Part shown: positions 1 through 9,645 of the stretch, in pieces
Position numbering within the stretch: the first letter of the stretch is position 1
Layout of the letters: each line of letters starts with the position of its first letter
DNA from: Gemmatimonadota bacterium
GTDB taxonomy: Bacteria > Gemmatimonadota > Gemmatimonadetes > Palauibacterales > Palauibacteraceae
DNA: 64,000 nucleotides
Reading direction: 5' to 3'
NCBI GenBank assembly: GCA_022826685.1
Contig: JAJDUL010000035.1
Location: 124,001 to 188,000, forward strand
Translations under genes and position numbers: made by a program
Notes under the pieces: model-generated
What the model saw: the letters and a program-made list of their open reading frames with translations, nothing else
Told to the model about the DNA's origin: nothing
Database searches by the model: none

Positions 1-1055
1 TGCAGGGTGAGTGCGGTCCCGACATACTCGGGTTCGGCGAGTTCGCTCACGCAGGCGGAGAACTGCGCGGAGTCGGCGACGATCGCGAACCCCCACACGA
101 GACAGACGGCCGCGATCGGCCAAAAGGGACCGCCGAACAGGGGCCCGATGGCGAGACAGCAGGCGCCGCTCACCACCATGCTCCAACTCGTGACCGCCGT
201 CCGTCCGAAACGGTCGGCGAGGACGCCCGCCGCGGCGGCGCCCAGCCCTCCGGCCGCGATCGTCCCGAAGGCCAGGTAGGAGGCGAGGGAGGCGGTCGTA
301 CCCGCGCTCGCGTCCGCGGCGAAGCTTGCCGCCAGGAATGCGGGGATCCACGTCCACACGGCGAAGAGTTCCCACATGTGCCCGAAGTAGCCGCCGTTGG
401 CGAGCATCGTCGCCCGGTCGGCGAAGATGCGCCGTGCGGCGCGGGGATCGAAGGGCGCGGCCGGCGCCTGGTGGGGGCCCGCGCGGAGCCCGGTCGCGGC
501 GATAATGGCCGCCATGACGGCGAAGCCCGAGGCGAGCAGGAGCACGGGCTGCCAGGCGCCGATCCCGCCGAGCGGCCGCAGCAGGTGGGGCAGCGCGCTC
601 CCGACCGCGAGAGCGCCGATGAGGATCCCGATCGCCATCCCGCGTCCCGCGCGGAACCAGCCGGCGACCATCTTCATCCCCGGCGGATAGACCCCCGCCA
701 GCGCGACCCCCGTCACGAACCGGAGCACGACGGTGAGGGCGAGTCCGTCCGCGAACAGGGCGATCGCGGCGGTGGCGGTCGCGCCGAGCAGCGCCGACCC
801 GGCGATGAGGCGGCGCGGATCCCAGACGTCGGACAGCGTGAGCAGCGCCGAGAGGACCGCGCCCGTGGCGAAGCCGAGTTGCACGGAAGTCGTGAGCCAG
901 GCCGCCCCGGCGTCGTCGAGCCCCCACGCGTCGCGCAGCTCCGGCACGACCGCGCTGGCCGAGAACCAGAGGCTCATCGCGAGCAGATCCACCAGCGCCA
1001 GGAGCGCGAGTTGGCCCGCCCTCCGCGAACCGGCGTCCGACGAGGGCGGGGTCAT
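1..1055 (-). CDS. Major facilitator superfamily transporter (3' end cut by window edge)
   Basis: About 351 codons are visible; the C-terminus lies outside the window. The protein begins MTPPSSDAGSRRAGQ and runs into a first membrane segment (LALLALVDLLAMSLWFSAS). Alternating hydrophobic helices follow, with short charged loops such as DRFGRTA, the usual MFS loop signature between helices. The pattern fits a 12-helix MFS permease of the nitrate/cyanate or general metabolite type; no substrate can be assigned. The ATG at 1055 is the first start ahead of the first helix. The gene is co-directional with acs, 42 bases downstream of its stop, so the two could be co-transcribed and the substrate could be a small carboxylate, but that is inference from position only. 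Confidence 0.8.
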   Translation of the reverse strand, partial: MTPPSSDAGSRRAGQLALLALVDLLAMSLWFSASAVVPELRDAWGLDDAGAAWLTTSVQLGFATGAVLSALLTLSDVWDPRRLIAGSALLGATATAAIALFADGLALTVVLRFVTGVALAGVYPPGMKMVAGWFRAGRGMAIGILIGALAVGSALPHLLRPLGGIGAWQPVLLLASGFAVMAAIIAATGLRAGPHQAPAAPFDPRAARRIFADRATMLANGGYFGHMWELFAVWTWIPAFLAASFAADASAGTTASLASYLAFGTIAAGGLGAAAAGVLADRFGRTAVTSWSMVVSGACCLAIGPLFGGPFWPIAAVCLVWGFAIVADSAQFSACVSELAEPEYVGTALTL

Positions 1056-1097
1056 AGGCGGCGGCGGGCGGGCGCTGGCGTGGCTGGCTCTACCCGG

Positions 1098-3083
1098 TCA
1101 GCCCTCGCTGCCGGCGAACTGTTGCTGCAGGCTTCTCACCACGGCGGGATCGGCGAGCGTCGTCGTGTCGCCCAGTGCCCGTCCCTCCGCCACGTCGCGC
1201 AGGAGGCGCCGCATGATTTTTCCACTACGCGTCTTCGGCAGTTCGGCCGCGAAGATGAGGTCGGCCGGCCGCGCAATCGCGCCGATCTGCGCCGCCACGT
1301 GCCCTCGCAGTTCCTGGCGCAGCGCCTCGGAGGTCTCCGTCCCCTCCACCACGCTCACGAACGCGGCCACCGCCTGCCCCTTGATCTCGTCCGAACGCCC
1401 CACGACCGCGGCCTCCGCGACGGCCTCGTGGTCGACGAGCGCGGACTCCACCTCCATGGTCCCGATCCGGTGGCCGGCCACGTTCAGCACGTCGTCGACG
1501 CGCCCCATGATCCAGTAGTAGCCGTCCTCATCCACCCGCGCCCCGTCGCCGGGGAAGTAGATGTCGGGCCACTTCGACCAGTACGTCTCGCGGTAGCGTT
1601 CCTCGTCCCCCCACACCCCCCGCAGCATCCCCGGCCACGGCGACGTGATCGCCAAGTAGCCGGACTCCGCCGGGTTCCCCTCCTCGTCGAGAATCGCCGC
1701 CTCGATGCCGGGGAAGGGGACCGTCGCCGTCCCCGGTTTCGTGGTGATCGCCCCGGGAAGCGGCGTGATCATGATCCCGCCCGTCTCCGTCTGCCACCAC
1801 GTGTCGACGATCGGACAGCGGCCGCCGCCGATGTGGCGGTCATACCAGATCCACGCCTCCGGGTTGATGGGTTCGCCCACCGTCCCGAGCAGCCGGAGCT
1901 TCGAGAGATCGTAGCCCGCCGGCCAGTCGTCCCCCCACCGCATGAAGGCGCGGATCGCCGTCGGCGCAGTGTAGAACACCGTCACCGCGTAGCTCTCGCA
2001 CAGGTCCCAGAAGCGGCCCCGGTCGGGCCAGTCGGGCGATCCCTCGTACATCACCACCGTCGCCCCGTTCGCGAGCGGGCCGTAGACGATGTAGGAGTGG
2101 CCCGTCACCCAGCCCACGTCCGCCGTACACCAGTAGATGTCGTCCTCCCTGAGGTCGAACACCCACTTCGCGGTCGCGGTCACGTGCGTCATGTAGCCGC
2201 CGGTCGTGTGCATCACGCCCTTCGGCTTCCCCGTCGTCCCGGAGGTGTAGAGGATGTAGAGCAGATCCTCCGAATCCATCGGCTCGGCGGGGCAATCGGC
2301 GTCCGCCGCGGCGATCAACTCGTGATACCAGTGGTCCCGGCCTTCGGTCATCTCGCAGGACGGCGTGTCGACCCGGTCTCCGTGGGGCGCCGCCCCGGGG
2401 TCGGTCACGGCGGAGCGCTGCACGACGACGACGCTCTTCACGTAGTCGAGACCCTCGATGGCCGCGTCCGTGCTCGCCTTGAGCGGGATGATCCCGCCGC
2501 GCCGATATCCTCCGTCCGCCGTGATCACGCACGTGGCATGGGCGTCTTCGATCCGGTCGCGGAGGGACTGCGGCGAGAAGCCTCCGAAGACGACGGAATG
2601 CGGGGCCCCGATGCGCGCGCAGGCGAGCATGGCGACGGCGGCCTCCGGGACCATGGGGAGATAGATCGCCACCCGGTCTCCCTTGCCGATGCCCAGCCCC
2701 TTGAGCGCGTTCGCGAAGCGGCCCACCTCCTCGTGCAGCTCGCGGTAGGTGTAGCGGCGCACGTCTCCCGGCTCGCCCTCCCAGATGAGCGCCGTCTTCG
2801 AACCGCGCGTCTCCAGGTGGCGGTCGAGGCAGTTGTGCGCGGCGTTGAGCGTGCCGCCGACGAACCACTTCGAGAAGGGAGGATCCCACTCCAGCACCGT
2901 GTCCCAGGGCGTGAACCAGTCGAGCCGGCGCGCCCACGCCTCCCAGTACGCCTCGCGGTCCCGGTCGGCCTCGTCGTACGGGCCGCGATCGCCCACGTGG
3001 GCGGCCGCGACGAAGTCCTCCGACGGCTCGAAAGTCCGCTGTTCGTCCAGCAGGACATCGATTTCCCGGTGCTGTTCAGACAT
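1098..3083 (-). CDS. acs: Acetyl-CoA synthetase (AMP-forming)
   Basis: 661 residues, the normal Acs length of about 650. The enzyme activates acetate to acetyl-CoA through acetyl-AMP in the cytoplasm. Visible motifs are the adenylate-forming P-loop [11 protein letters not shown] near residue 275, the [12 protein letters not shown] segment typical of Acs, the [10 protein letters not shown] block that shapes the acetyl pocket, [17 protein letters not shown] with the hinge region, and [11 protein letters not shown] near residue 622. The lysine in that last motif is the catalytic residue controlled by acetylation in this family. I chose ATG 3083 (MSEQHREID) because the frame upstream is arginine- and serine-rich with no domain match. 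It is followed downstream by an MFS transporter. The call is firm. Confidence 0.96.
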   Translation of the reverse strand: MSEQHREIDVLLDEQRTFEPSEDFVAAAHVGDRGPYDEADRDREAYWEAWARRLDWFTPWDTVLEWDPPFSKWFVGGTLNAAHNCLDRHLETRGSKTALIWEGEPGDVRRYTYRELHEEVGRFANALKGLGIGKGDRVAIYLPMVPEAAVAMLACARIGAPHSVVFGGFSPQSLRDRIEDAHATCVITADGGYRRGGIIPLKASTDAAIEGLDYVKSVVVVQRSAVTDPGAAPHGDRVDTPSCEMTEGRDHWYHELIAAADADCPAEPMDSEDLLYILYTSGTTGKPKGVMHTTGGYMTHVTATAKWVFDLREDDIYWCTADVGWVTGHSYIVYGPLANGATVVMYEGSPDWPDRGRFWDLCESYAVTVFYTAPTAIRAFMRWGDDWPAGYDLSKLRLLGTVGEPINPEAWIWYDRHIGGGRCPIVDTWWQTETGGIMITPLPGAITTKPGTATVPFPGIEAAILDEEGNPAESGYLAITSPWPGMLRGVWGDEERYRETYWSKWPDIYFPGDGARVDEDGYYWIMGRVDDVLNVAGHRIGTMEVESALVDHEAVAEAAVVGRSDEIKGQAVAAFVSVVEGTETSEALRQELRGHVAAQIGAIARPADLIFAAELPKTRSGKIMRRLLRDVAEGRALGDTTTLADPAVVRSLQQQFAGSEG

Positions 3084-3249
3084 GGAATCGCTCGAATCGG
3101 AAGGGAGAGAACGGACGGCCGCGCTTGTCACGGAGCCGCCGGGGGCACCATCTAGTGGGCCGGCCGGGGGCCGCCCGGCGTGACAGTAGACGACGCCCGG
3201 CGGCGCAGGCAAGAACCCGGCGCCCCGGCGCGACGAAGCACGGAGTTTC

Positions 3250-3558
3250 ATGACCGAAGACACGCTGGCCTGGATCCTGATCATCGCCGGCTCCCTGGGC
3301 GCGCTCCTCGCCCTCGCCTTTGGCATCTGGGTAGGGCTCGGCTCTCCCGGGCTCTACGACAAGTACGCGCCGACGGGAAGGGCGCCGCGCCAGTCGCCCT
3401 GGCGCTGGCTGCTGGGAGGCCGCCGGCGCGCCCGTTCGAGCCGCTTCGACGCCGTGATGCGGGATGCGGACGTTGAAGACGAAGAAGACGACGGGGAAGA
3501 GCCCGAGCCGTACTCAACCAAGCCGGACTTCAGCCGGGGGCGTCGCTTCAGGCGATGA
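3250..3558 (+). CDS. Small single-pass membrane protein of unknown function
   Basis: 102 residues starting MTEDTLAW. One strong membrane helix spans roughly residues 7-31 ([23 protein letters not shown]). A basic, tryptophan-containing stretch follows, then an acidic run ([14 protein letters not shown]) and a basic end (RGRRFRR). CGGAG just upstream of the ATG is a plausible ribosome binding site. Its 3' end nearly abuts the following CDF transporter gene, so the two are likely one transcription unit. I recognise no family. It could be an accessory to the metal exporter, but nothing in the sequence proves it. Confidence 0.65.
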   Translation: MTEDTLAWILIIAGSLGALLALAFGIWVGLGSPGLYDKYAPTGRAPRQSPWRWLLGGRRRARSSRFDAVMRDADVEDEEDDGEEPEPYSTKPDFSRGRRFRR

Positions 3559-3568
3559 GTCCTCGGCG

Positions 3569-4444
3569 GTGAACTCGACGGCGGACCGCCACCGACGGGT
3601 GCGCCGCATACTCCTGTGGGTGCTGCTCGCGAACGTGGCGGTGATCGCGGCGAAGTTGGTCGTCGGACTGCGCACGGGATCGATCGCCGTGCTGGGCGAC
3701 GCGGCCCACTCGGGCGTCGATGCCATCAACAACGTCGTGGGCCTCGCCGCGATGCGCCTCGCGGCCGCCCCGCCGGACGCCGAGCACCCCTACGGACACG
3801 GCAAGTTCGAGACGCTCGCGGCGCTCGCCGTGGCGGCATTCCTCTCCGTCACCTGCTTCGAACTCGTACAGAGCGCGCTCGACCGCCTGATTCGGGGTGG
3901 CGCTCCGCCGGATATCGAGCCCGTGATGATGGGCGTGCTCGCCGCTGCGCTCGTCGTGAACGCGGCGGTCGCGCTGGGCGAAGCGAGGGCGAGCCGGAGG
4001 CTGTCGAGCGAAATCCTCGCGGCGGACGCGCGGCACACGGCGTCCGACGTCCTGGTTACCGCGGCGGTCCTGGTCGGACTTGCGATCACCGACTGGACCG
4101 GCTGGGCCCCGGCCGATGCGTGGCTCGCCCTCGCCGTGGCGCTCGTGGTGGCCCGCTCGGGATACAAGATCTTCCGCGAGACGATCCCCGTCCTCGTCGA
4201 CGAGCGGGCCGTCGATCCGCGGGAGATCGAGGGCGTGGCGAGCGGGGTGCCCGGCGTGCGTGCCGTGACCGGGGTCCGTTCGCGCGGCAAGTCGGTCGGG
4301 CGCTTCGCGGAACTCACGATCCGGGTCGAACCCGCCGAAACGGTCGTCAGCGCCCACGAAATCGCCGATGAAGTGGAACGGCGGGTCGCCGCCCAGATCG
4401 GATTCACCGACGTGACCGTCCACGTCGAACCGCACATGAACTGA
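3569..4444 (+). CDS. Cation diffusion facilitator (CDF) family divalent metal exporter
   Basis: 291 residues from the GTG at 3569, close to the usual CDF length. Members exchange Zn2+, Fe2+, Co2+ or Mn2+ for protons at the inner membrane. The protein shows about six membrane helices, the metal-site motif GDAAHSGVDAINN in helix 2, the EHPYGHGKFET loop, and a second metal motif ADARHTASD in helix 5. These are the HxxxD pairs of the transport site. A C-terminal cytoplasmic regulatory domain ends DVTVHVEPH. The frame is open further upstream to an ATG at 3464, but that would overlap the preceding gene by 95 bases. GTG 3569, ten bases after that gene's stop, puts the N-terminus right before the first helix. 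The metal specificity is not predictable by eye. Confidence 0.88.
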   Translation: MNSTADRHRRVRRILLWVLLANVAVIAAKLVVGLRTGSIAVLGDAAHSGVDAINNVVGLAAMRLAAAPPDAEHPYGHGKFETLAALAVAAFLSVTCFELVQSALDRLIRGGAPPDIEPVMMGVLAAALVVNAAVALGEARASRRLSSEILAADARHTASDVLVTAAVLVGLAITDWTGWAPADAWLALAVALVVARSGYKIFRETIPVLVDERAVDPREIEGVASGVPGVRAVTGVRSRGKSVGRFAELTIRVEPAETVVSAHEIADEVERRVAAQIGFTDVTVHVEPHMN

Positions 4445-4453
4445 CCTGGCAGC

Positions 4454-5137
4454 CTAAGCCTCTGCGCTCGGGGTTGGCTCGATCACCCAGAGACAGTACT
4501 CGCCCCCCAAGGCCTCGCACTGCGGGTGCGAAACGCCGCCCTCCCCGGCCCGGTACATTCGGAACGACTCCTCGATGATCCCCGACACGATCTCGCAGCC
4601 GCTTCCGCCTCTGTCTGCCGTGGCCAGCACAGGGAGACCGCGCTTGATCGCGAGCCCGTTCATGTCCTTCGCGAGCCAGATCTTCGAGGAGGGGGTCAGG
4701 CGGCGGGCGATCTTCTTCACTCGCCGCCAGGCGAGGATCCGGCGGAGGCGGAGAGGGATCAACCGCCATCCCAGGCGCAGGGTCACCCGCCCACCGGGGC
4801 TGAATGCCTCATGCGTGACGCGGCGCCCCGCGGCGGCGAAGATCTCCGGCGCATCGATCCGCTTCGCGACGAGTTCGAACAGGCTCGCCACTTCGGCGGC
4901 GGGCACATCCCCGCCGTCCTCCTCGTAGCGGCGAATCTGCTTGAGCACGACGCTCGAGAGCCCCAGCCGGCGCCGCAGGTTCAGGGAGAAGTCCACCTCC
5001 TCGAGTTCCCGCGGATCTTCGGGCGTGTCGAGGTCCCTGAGGGTCAGCAGGAGGACCAGCGGAATGCGAACGGGGACTTCGCCCTCGAACTCCCCGTCTT
5101 GTGCGCGCGGAGAATCAACCGGCATCATGGGTCGCAA
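4454..5137 (-). CDS. Conserved protein with a possible V4R (4-vinyl reductase-like) C-terminal domain
   Basis: 227 residues, soluble, no signal peptide. The N-terminal part is helical and charged (ELEEVDFSLNLRRRLGLSS). The last 60 residues carry a pattern resembling the V4R domain: a glycine-rich ending with SHPQCEALGGEYCLWVIEP, in which two cysteines are spaced as in the Cys-x-Ala-x-Gly-x3-Cys signature of that small-molecule-binding fold. The middle segment (GRRVTHEAFSPGGRV) fits the region before that domain. I infer a ligand or metal sensor-like role, but the match is by eye and partial, so a hypothetical label is equally fair. It is convergent with the CDF gene, whose stop lies 10 bases away. 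Confidence 0.55.
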   Translation of the reverse strand: MRPMMPVDSPRAQDGEFEGEVPVRIPLVLLLTLRDLDTPEDPRELEEVDFSLNLRRRLGLSSVVLKQIRRYEEDGGDVPAAEVASLFELVAKRIDAPEIFAAAGRRVTHEAFSPGGRVTLRLGWRLIPLRLRRILAWRRVKKIARRLTPSSKIWLAKDMNGLAIKRGLPVLATADRGGSGCEIVSGIIEESFRMYRAGEGGVSHPQCEALGGEYCLWVIEPTPSAEA

Positions 5138-5205
5138 GGCTACGGCGGCACTTCCGGGCCTGCAAGCGGCGCGGACGCCGGAGCCCCCCTTTAATGGGAG
5201 GCGTC

Positions 5206-5613
5206 ATGAATGCACCCGTCTCGAAGGAAACCACTCACGCCGTGCTCCGGGTCACCGCCGGCCTCATGCTATGGCAGCACGGAGCCCAGAAGCTCCTCGG
5301 CATGTTCGGCTCAACCGCCGTCGAGTCCTGGATCGCATGGCCGCGCGGCATCGCGGGGCTCATCGAGTTCTTCCTCCCGATCCTCATCATTCTCGGGGTC
5401 CGGACGCGGTGGGTCGCCTTCATCCTCACGGGGCACTTCGCGGTGGTCTACTGGTGGCGCCACTTCTTCGCGCGCGAGATGGAGTTCTGGCCGATCGTGA
5501 ACGGCGGAGAACTCGCCGTCCTGTACTGCGCCATCTTCCTCTTCCTGTGGACGACGGGCAACGGGAAGTTCAGCCTGGACCACATGGTCCCCGGTCCCGG
5601 CCGGGAAGACTAA
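5206..5613 (+). CDS. DoxX family membrane protein
   Basis: 135 residues with four predicted membrane helices. The opening THAVLRVTAGLMLWQHGAQKLLGMFG is the hallmark of DoxX-like proteins (R-x-x-x-G-x-x-x-x-x-HG-x-x-K). The later segment GLIEFFLPILIILGVRTRW matches the second helix with its conserved glutamate. Family members are linked to redox stress and terminal oxidase or thiosulfate:quinone activities, but most are uncharacterised. GGGAGG sits five bases ahead of the ATG at 5206, which decides this start over the longer frame. It stands alone, 125 bases before leuS. Confidence 0.85.
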   Translation: MNAPVSKETTHAVLRVTAGLMLWQHGAQKLLGMFGSTAVESWIAWPRGIAGLIEFFLPILIILGVRTRWVAFILTGHFAVVYWWRHFFAREMEFWPIVNGGELAVLYCAIFLFLWTTGNGKFSLDHMVPGPGRED

Positions 5614-5738
5614 GTGTCGTAAGTTGTTCGGCCGCCGTTCCGGCCCCATCTTGTGCGGCCGGACGGCGGCCTCCGCAGGGTGCCGCCGTCTCGTGCATCT
5701 CCCCGGCGTGATCCCGTAGACGGAGCGGACCCTCGGCC

Positions 5739-8207
5739 ATGTACGACCCGATCGCCATCGAATCCCGGTGGCAGACCTGGTGGGAGGAGAACGGGACGAA
5801 CGAGCCCGACCTCGACGCCGCCGAGCGTCCGTTCTTCAACCTCATGATGTACCCCTATCCATCGGCCGAGGGGCTCCACGTGGGGAACCTGTACGCCTTC
5901 ACGGGGGCCGACATCTACGGGCGCTTCCGCCGCCTGCAGGGCGATGACGTCTTCGAGCCCATCGGATACGACGCGTTCGGCATCCACTCGGAGAACCACG
6001 CGCTCAAGGTCGACACGCACCCGATGGAGTTGATCCCCTCGAACATCCGCAACTTCGAGCGGATGCTGAGGGCGGCGGGGCTCATGACGGACTGGTCCCG
6101 CACCGTCGATACGACGGATCCGCGCTACTACAAGTGGACGCAGTGGATCTTCATCCAGCTCTTCAAGGCGGGCCTCGCGGAGAAGAAGGAGGCCGCGGTC
6201 AACTGGTGCCCGCCGTGCAAGACGGTCCTTGCGAACGAACAGGTGATCGGCGGGCTGTGCGAACGGTGCGACGCCGCGGTCGAACAGCGGATGCTGAGCC
6301 AGTGGTTCTTCCGGATCACGGACTACGCGCAGCGGCTGCTCGACAACCTGGACTGGATCGATTGGTCCGAGACCACGAAGACGGCACAGCGCAACTGGAT
6401 CGGCCGCTCCGAGGGCGCGCGGCTGCACTTCCCGCTCTCGGACGCCGAAGACGCCGCCGACGCCATCGAGGTGTTCACGACGCGGCCCGACACGCTCTTC
6501 GGGGCGAGTTTCATGGTCTTGGCGCCGGAGCATCCCCTCGTCGAGCGGCTCACCACCGACGAGCGGCGCGCCGAGGTCGAGGCCTACGCGCGCGCCGCCG
6601 CGGCCATCGACCTCGTGGAACGACAGAAGACGGATGATCGCGAGAAGACCGGCGTCTTCACGGGAGGGTACGCGCGGAACCCGGTCACCGGGGAGGACAT
6701 CCCGGTCTGGGTCGCCGACTACGTCCTCATGGATTACGGCACCGGCGCGATCATGGCCGTGCCCGGACACGATCAGCGGGACTTCGATTTCGCGCGCCGG
6801 TTCGGGTTGTCCGTCGTCCAGGTCGTGTGCTCCCGGGCGGCGCTCCCGGAGGGCGCGGATCCCGCGGACGTCGGTGGAGGCGAGGCGGAGGCCGCCTTCG
6901 TCGAGCACACCGCCGATGAGATTCTCGTGAACTCCGGGCGCTTCAGCGGGATGGAGGCCGACGCGGGCGGGCGCGCGATCACCGAATGGCTTGCGGAGCG
7001 CGGACGGGCGGCCGCGGCGGTCAACTACCGGCTGCACGACTGGTGCATCTCCCGGCAGCGGTACTGGGGACCGCCCATCCCCATCATCTACTGCGACATC
7101 TGCGATCCGCAGCCCGTGCCGGAGGAGGATCTCCCCGTCGTCCTCCCGTACGTGGAGGATTTCCGCCCCACGGAGACGGGCGTGAGTCCGCTCGGGCGCG
7201 ACCCGGAGTTCCACGCGGCGACGTGTCCGGAGTGCGGCGCCGAGGGCCGGCGCGAGACCGACGTCTCCGACACCTTCCTCGACTCGGGCTGGTACTTCCT
7301 GCGCTATCCCTCGACCGAGTTCGACGACCGGCCGTTCGACGCCGACCGGACGCGGAATTGGCTGCCCGTCAGCAGCTACATCGGAGGCGAGGAGCACTCC
7401 GTCCTCCACCTCCTCTACTCCCGCTTCCTCACGATGGTGCTGCACGACCTCGGGCACCTCGAGTTCGAGGAGCCGTACGACCGCTTCCGCAAACACGGCC
7501 TGCTCATCAAGGACGGCGCCAAGATCTCGAAGTCCCGCGGCAACGTGATCCTTCCGGACGAGTACCTGACGCGATTCGGCGCGGATGCGTTCCGCATGTA
7601 CTTGATGTTCCTCGGCCCTTTCCAGCGGGGTGGGGACTTCCGCGACAGCGGTCTGGCCGGGCCGGAGCGCTTCCTGAAGAAGGTGTGGGACAGCGTGACG
7701 GCGGCGGCCGAGGCGGGGCGCACGGGATTCGACGATCCCGCCGTGGAGCGGGCGCTGCACGCCACGATCAGGCAGATCTCGGAGGACCTCGAGGCGCTGA
7801 ATTACAACACGGCGATCGCCGCCGCGATGGACTACCTGAACACGGTGCGCTCAGGCGGGCGCACGGCCTCGGTCCACGAGGTGCGGCCGCTCGTGATCAT
7901 GATCGCGCCGATGGCGCCCCACATCGCCGAGGAGTTGTGGGCCCGCCTCGGCGGCGAGTCGAGCATCTTCGATCACGCGGAGTGGCCGGCCTGGGACGAG
8001 AGCAAGCTCGTGGTGGACGAAGTCGAACTCCCGGTGCAGGTGAACGGCCGGCTGCGGGCGACGATCCGGGTCGCGCGCGGAGCCCCCGAAGAGGTCGTGC
8101 GCGAGGCGGCGCTGGCCGAGGCGAACGTGATCCGGCGCCTCGACGGGGTCGCGATCCGCAAGGTGATCCACGTGCCGGACCGCATGCTCAACCTCGTGGT
8201 CTCCTAG
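5739..8207 (+). CDS. leuS: Leucyl-tRNA synthetase
   Basis: 822 residues, typical for bacterial LeuRS. It charges tRNA-Leu in the cytoplasm. Class I signatures are clear: the HIGH-type motif as HVGN near residue 46 within PYPSAEGLHVGN, and KMSKS as KISKS near residue 594 (GAKISKSRGNV). The CP1 editing domain lies between, with TTRPDTLFGASFMVLAPEHP and the GTGAIMAVPGHDQRDFDFA motif used for hydrolytic proofreading. Zinc-type CxxC pairs are present (CPPC, CERC; CPEC). An anticodon-binding helical domain and the small C-terminal domain (VQVNGRLRATIRV) complete it. The gene is monocistronic here, convergent with the YggX-like gene 29 bases beyond. Confidence 0.98.
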   Translation: MYDPIAIESRWQTWWEENGTNEPDLDAAERPFFNLMMYPYPSAEGLHVGNLYAFTGADIYGRFRRLQGDDVFEPIGYDAFGIHSENHALKVDTHPMELIPSNIRNFERMLRAAGLMTDWSRTVDTTDPRYYKWTQWIFIQLFKAGLAEKKEAAVNWCPPCKTVLANEQVIGGLCERCDAAVEQRMLSQWFFRITDYAQRLLDNLDWIDWSETTKTAQRNWIGRSEGARLHFPLSDAEDAADAIEVFTTRPDTLFGASFMVLAPEHPLVERLTTDERRAEVEAYARAAAAIDLVERQKTDDREKTGVFTGGYARNPVTGEDIPVWVADYVLMDYGTGAIMAVPGHDQRDFDFARRFGLSVVQVVCSRAALPEGADPADVGGGEAEAAFVEHTADEILVNSGRFSGMEADAGGRAITEWLAERGRAAAAVNYRLHDWCISRQRYWGPPIPIIYCDICDPQPVPEEDLPVVLPYVEDFRPTETGVSPLGRDPEFHAATCPECGAEGRRETDVSDTFLDSGWYFLRYPSTEFDDRPFDADRTRNWLPVSSYIGGEEHSVLHLLYSRFLTMVLHDLGHLEFEEPYDRFRKHGLLIKDGAKISKSRGNVILPDEYLTRFGADAFRMYLMFLGPFQRGGDFRDSGLAGPERFLKKVWDSVTAAAEAGRTGFDDPAVERALHATIRQISEDLEALNYNTAIAAAMDYLNTVRSGGRTASVHEVRPLVIMIAPMAPHIAEELWARLGGESSIFDHAEWPAWDESKLVVDEVELPVQVNGRLRATIRVARGAPEEVVREAALAEANVIRRLDGVAIRKVIHVPDRMLNLVVS

Positions 8208-8236
8208 CCAGCGGGTCCTTGGCCGGCCTTGGCGCT

Positions 8237-8524
8237 CTACCAATCGACGGAACCTTCCTCGCTCGCGTCGATCGAGGCGGCGGTGCCCTCCTCGCCGAAG
8301 AGGTAAATCCGCAGGTTCTTGTAGAGAAACTCGCGCGCCGCGGATTCGTGGAGCTTGAGCCCGTAGTGGTTGATGAGGAGCATCTGCCGCTCCTTCCACT
8401 CCTCCCAGCACGGCGCGCAGATCTCGGCCACGATCCGCTCGCCGAGTTCGTTCGGGAACGGGAGCCGCTCGATCCGGCCCTGGTCGTCGCGACCGCAGCG
8501 CACACAGACGAACGGTTCCGTCAT
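8237..8524 (-). CDS. YggX-like Fe(II) trafficking / oxidative damage protection protein
   Basis: 95 residues starting MTEPFVCVRCGRD. The middle, ICAPCWEEWKERQMLLINHYGLKL, closely follows the YggX core (W-x-x-W-x-x-x-Q-x-x-L-I-N-x-Y-x-L). YggX is thought to hand iron to Fe-S proteins and protect them from superoxide. Unlike canonical YggX, this one has CxxC pairs near the N-terminus (CVRC) and in the core (CAPC), suggesting a zinc or iron site. It starts inside the stop of the preceding aminopeptidase-like gene (ATGA), so translation is probably coupled. The family call is good; the exact biochemical role is inferred. Confidence 0.8.
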   Translation of the reverse strand: MTEPFVCVRCGRDDQGRIERLPFPNELGERIVAEICAPCWEEWKERQMLLINHYGLKLHESAAREFLYKNLRIYLFGEEGTAASIDASEEGSVDW

Positions 8525-9645
8525 CTCGAACCTTCCGTGGTCTCGGATCTGTCCGTCTGGCCGGGGCCCGTGTCCGCGGGACCCACCAGGCGGGTCAGGC
8601 CCTCCCACGGATCGCCGGCCGCGGTCTCACGCATCAGCGCTTCGAGGGAGGGCACGAGGGAGCCGTGCGACTCGTACACGCGCTCGAAGTCGTCCAGCCT
8701 CGTGTAGTAGAGGAGGCGCGAGATCATCCACGCGTTGTCGAGGCCGTCCGGGTCGATCGAGCCGTACCGCGCGTGGAGCCGCGGCTTGTACTCCGTCTCG
8801 AAGCGCCGGGCCGCCGCCTCGAACACCTCGCGTTTGGCCCTCCGCTTCGCGTCATCGGGCAGGGTGGAGGCGTAGACCTCCTCCAGCGGCGCGAGGATCG
8901 AATGGAAGAAATGGCCGAACACGCGCGCGTCCTCCCATCTCCACTGCGCCCTGACGCAGGCACTCTCGTCCGCCAACGCCTCGCAGAAGAACTCGATGGC
9001 GCCGCGGTGCCCGACGAAGTTCGCGAAGCTCTCGTTGAAGTCCGCCTGGCCCGTGGGGAAGTACGTGCTGTGCGTGATCTCGTGGATGACGGTCTCGACG
9101 AGCCCCAGGCTGTCGAGGCGCAACGTCGTCGACATGATGGGATCGGGGAACCAGCCCAGCGTCGAGAAGGCGGCCACCGGCCGGAGCGAGACGTCGTAGC
9201 CTTCCTCGGCCAGGCTGGCGGCCTCCGCGCGGGCATCGTCGAAGTCGAAGTATCCCTTGTAGGGGAGGTGGCCGACGATGGGGAACCACCACGTCTTCCA
9301 GCGCAGCCCGAATTCCGGGGCGGCGAGCACGTTCAGGACCAGCGTGTCGCGGTGGAGTTGCGAGAACGTCTCGTAGCTCGCCCCCGCGCGCAGCCCCAGG
9401 TCGCGTTCCGCGAAGTCCCTCGCGTCGAGGACGAGCCGCAACTTGTCGCGGGTCTCGCGGGCCACGGTCGTGTCGTGGATCACGGCCCGGATGGGGCGGC
9501 GCGCCGATAGAATGCGGGCCTCCTCCCAGCCGGCGCGCAGGACGTACGCCGGCGAGCAGCCGCCCGCGCTCAGCAGGAGCAGCACGAGCGTTGCACGCGC
9601 GCGGGAGGGGGAGAGGCGGGCGCTCACCCGGCGCACCGTGCTCAC
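8521..9645 (-). CDS. Putative aminopeptidase-like lipoprotein (PF10023-type)
   Basis: 374 residues from the GTG at 9645, which overlaps the stop of the upstream methyltransferase gene as GTGA. The N-terminus is a lipoprotein signal: basic residues, LVLLLLSAGG, then a lipidation cysteine. A zinc metallopeptidase-like motif HEITHSTYFPTGQADFNESFANFVGHRG follows mid-protein, with HExxH and a downstream glutamate, as in the putative aminopeptidase family. A helical C-terminal half contains WMISRLLYYTRLDDF. It should act at the periplasmic face of a membrane. The substrate is unknown. A longer frame upstream exists, but it lies inside the methyltransferase gene and is not coding-like. Confidence 0.8.
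   Translation of the reverse strand: MSTVRRVSARLSPSRARATLVLLLLSAGGCSPAYVLRAGWEEARILSARRPIRAVIHDTTVARETRDKLRLVLDARDFAERDLGLRAGASYETFSQLHRDTLVLNVLAAPEFGLRWKTWWFPIVGHLPYKGYFDFDDARAEAASLAEEGYDVSLRPVAAFSTLGWFPDPIMSTTLRLDSLGLVETVIHEITHSTYFPTGQADFNESFANFVGHRGAIEFFCEALADESACVRAQWRWEDARVFGHFFHSILAPLEEVYASTLPDDAKRRAKREVFEAAARRFETEYKPRLHARYGSIDPDGLDNAWMISRLLYYTRLDDFERVYESHGSLVPSLEALMRETAAGDPWEGLTRLVGPADTGPGQTDRSETTEGSR

Noticed and set aside
378-3155. Long 925-residue open frame on the plus strand
   Set aside because: It is antisense to the MFS and acs genes, which show full families. It is composed mostly of Arg/Pro/His/Asp and is a GC-content shadow.
5610-7760. Long 716-residue open frame on the minus strand
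   Set aside because: Fully antisense to leuS, with no recognisable domain and shadow composition.
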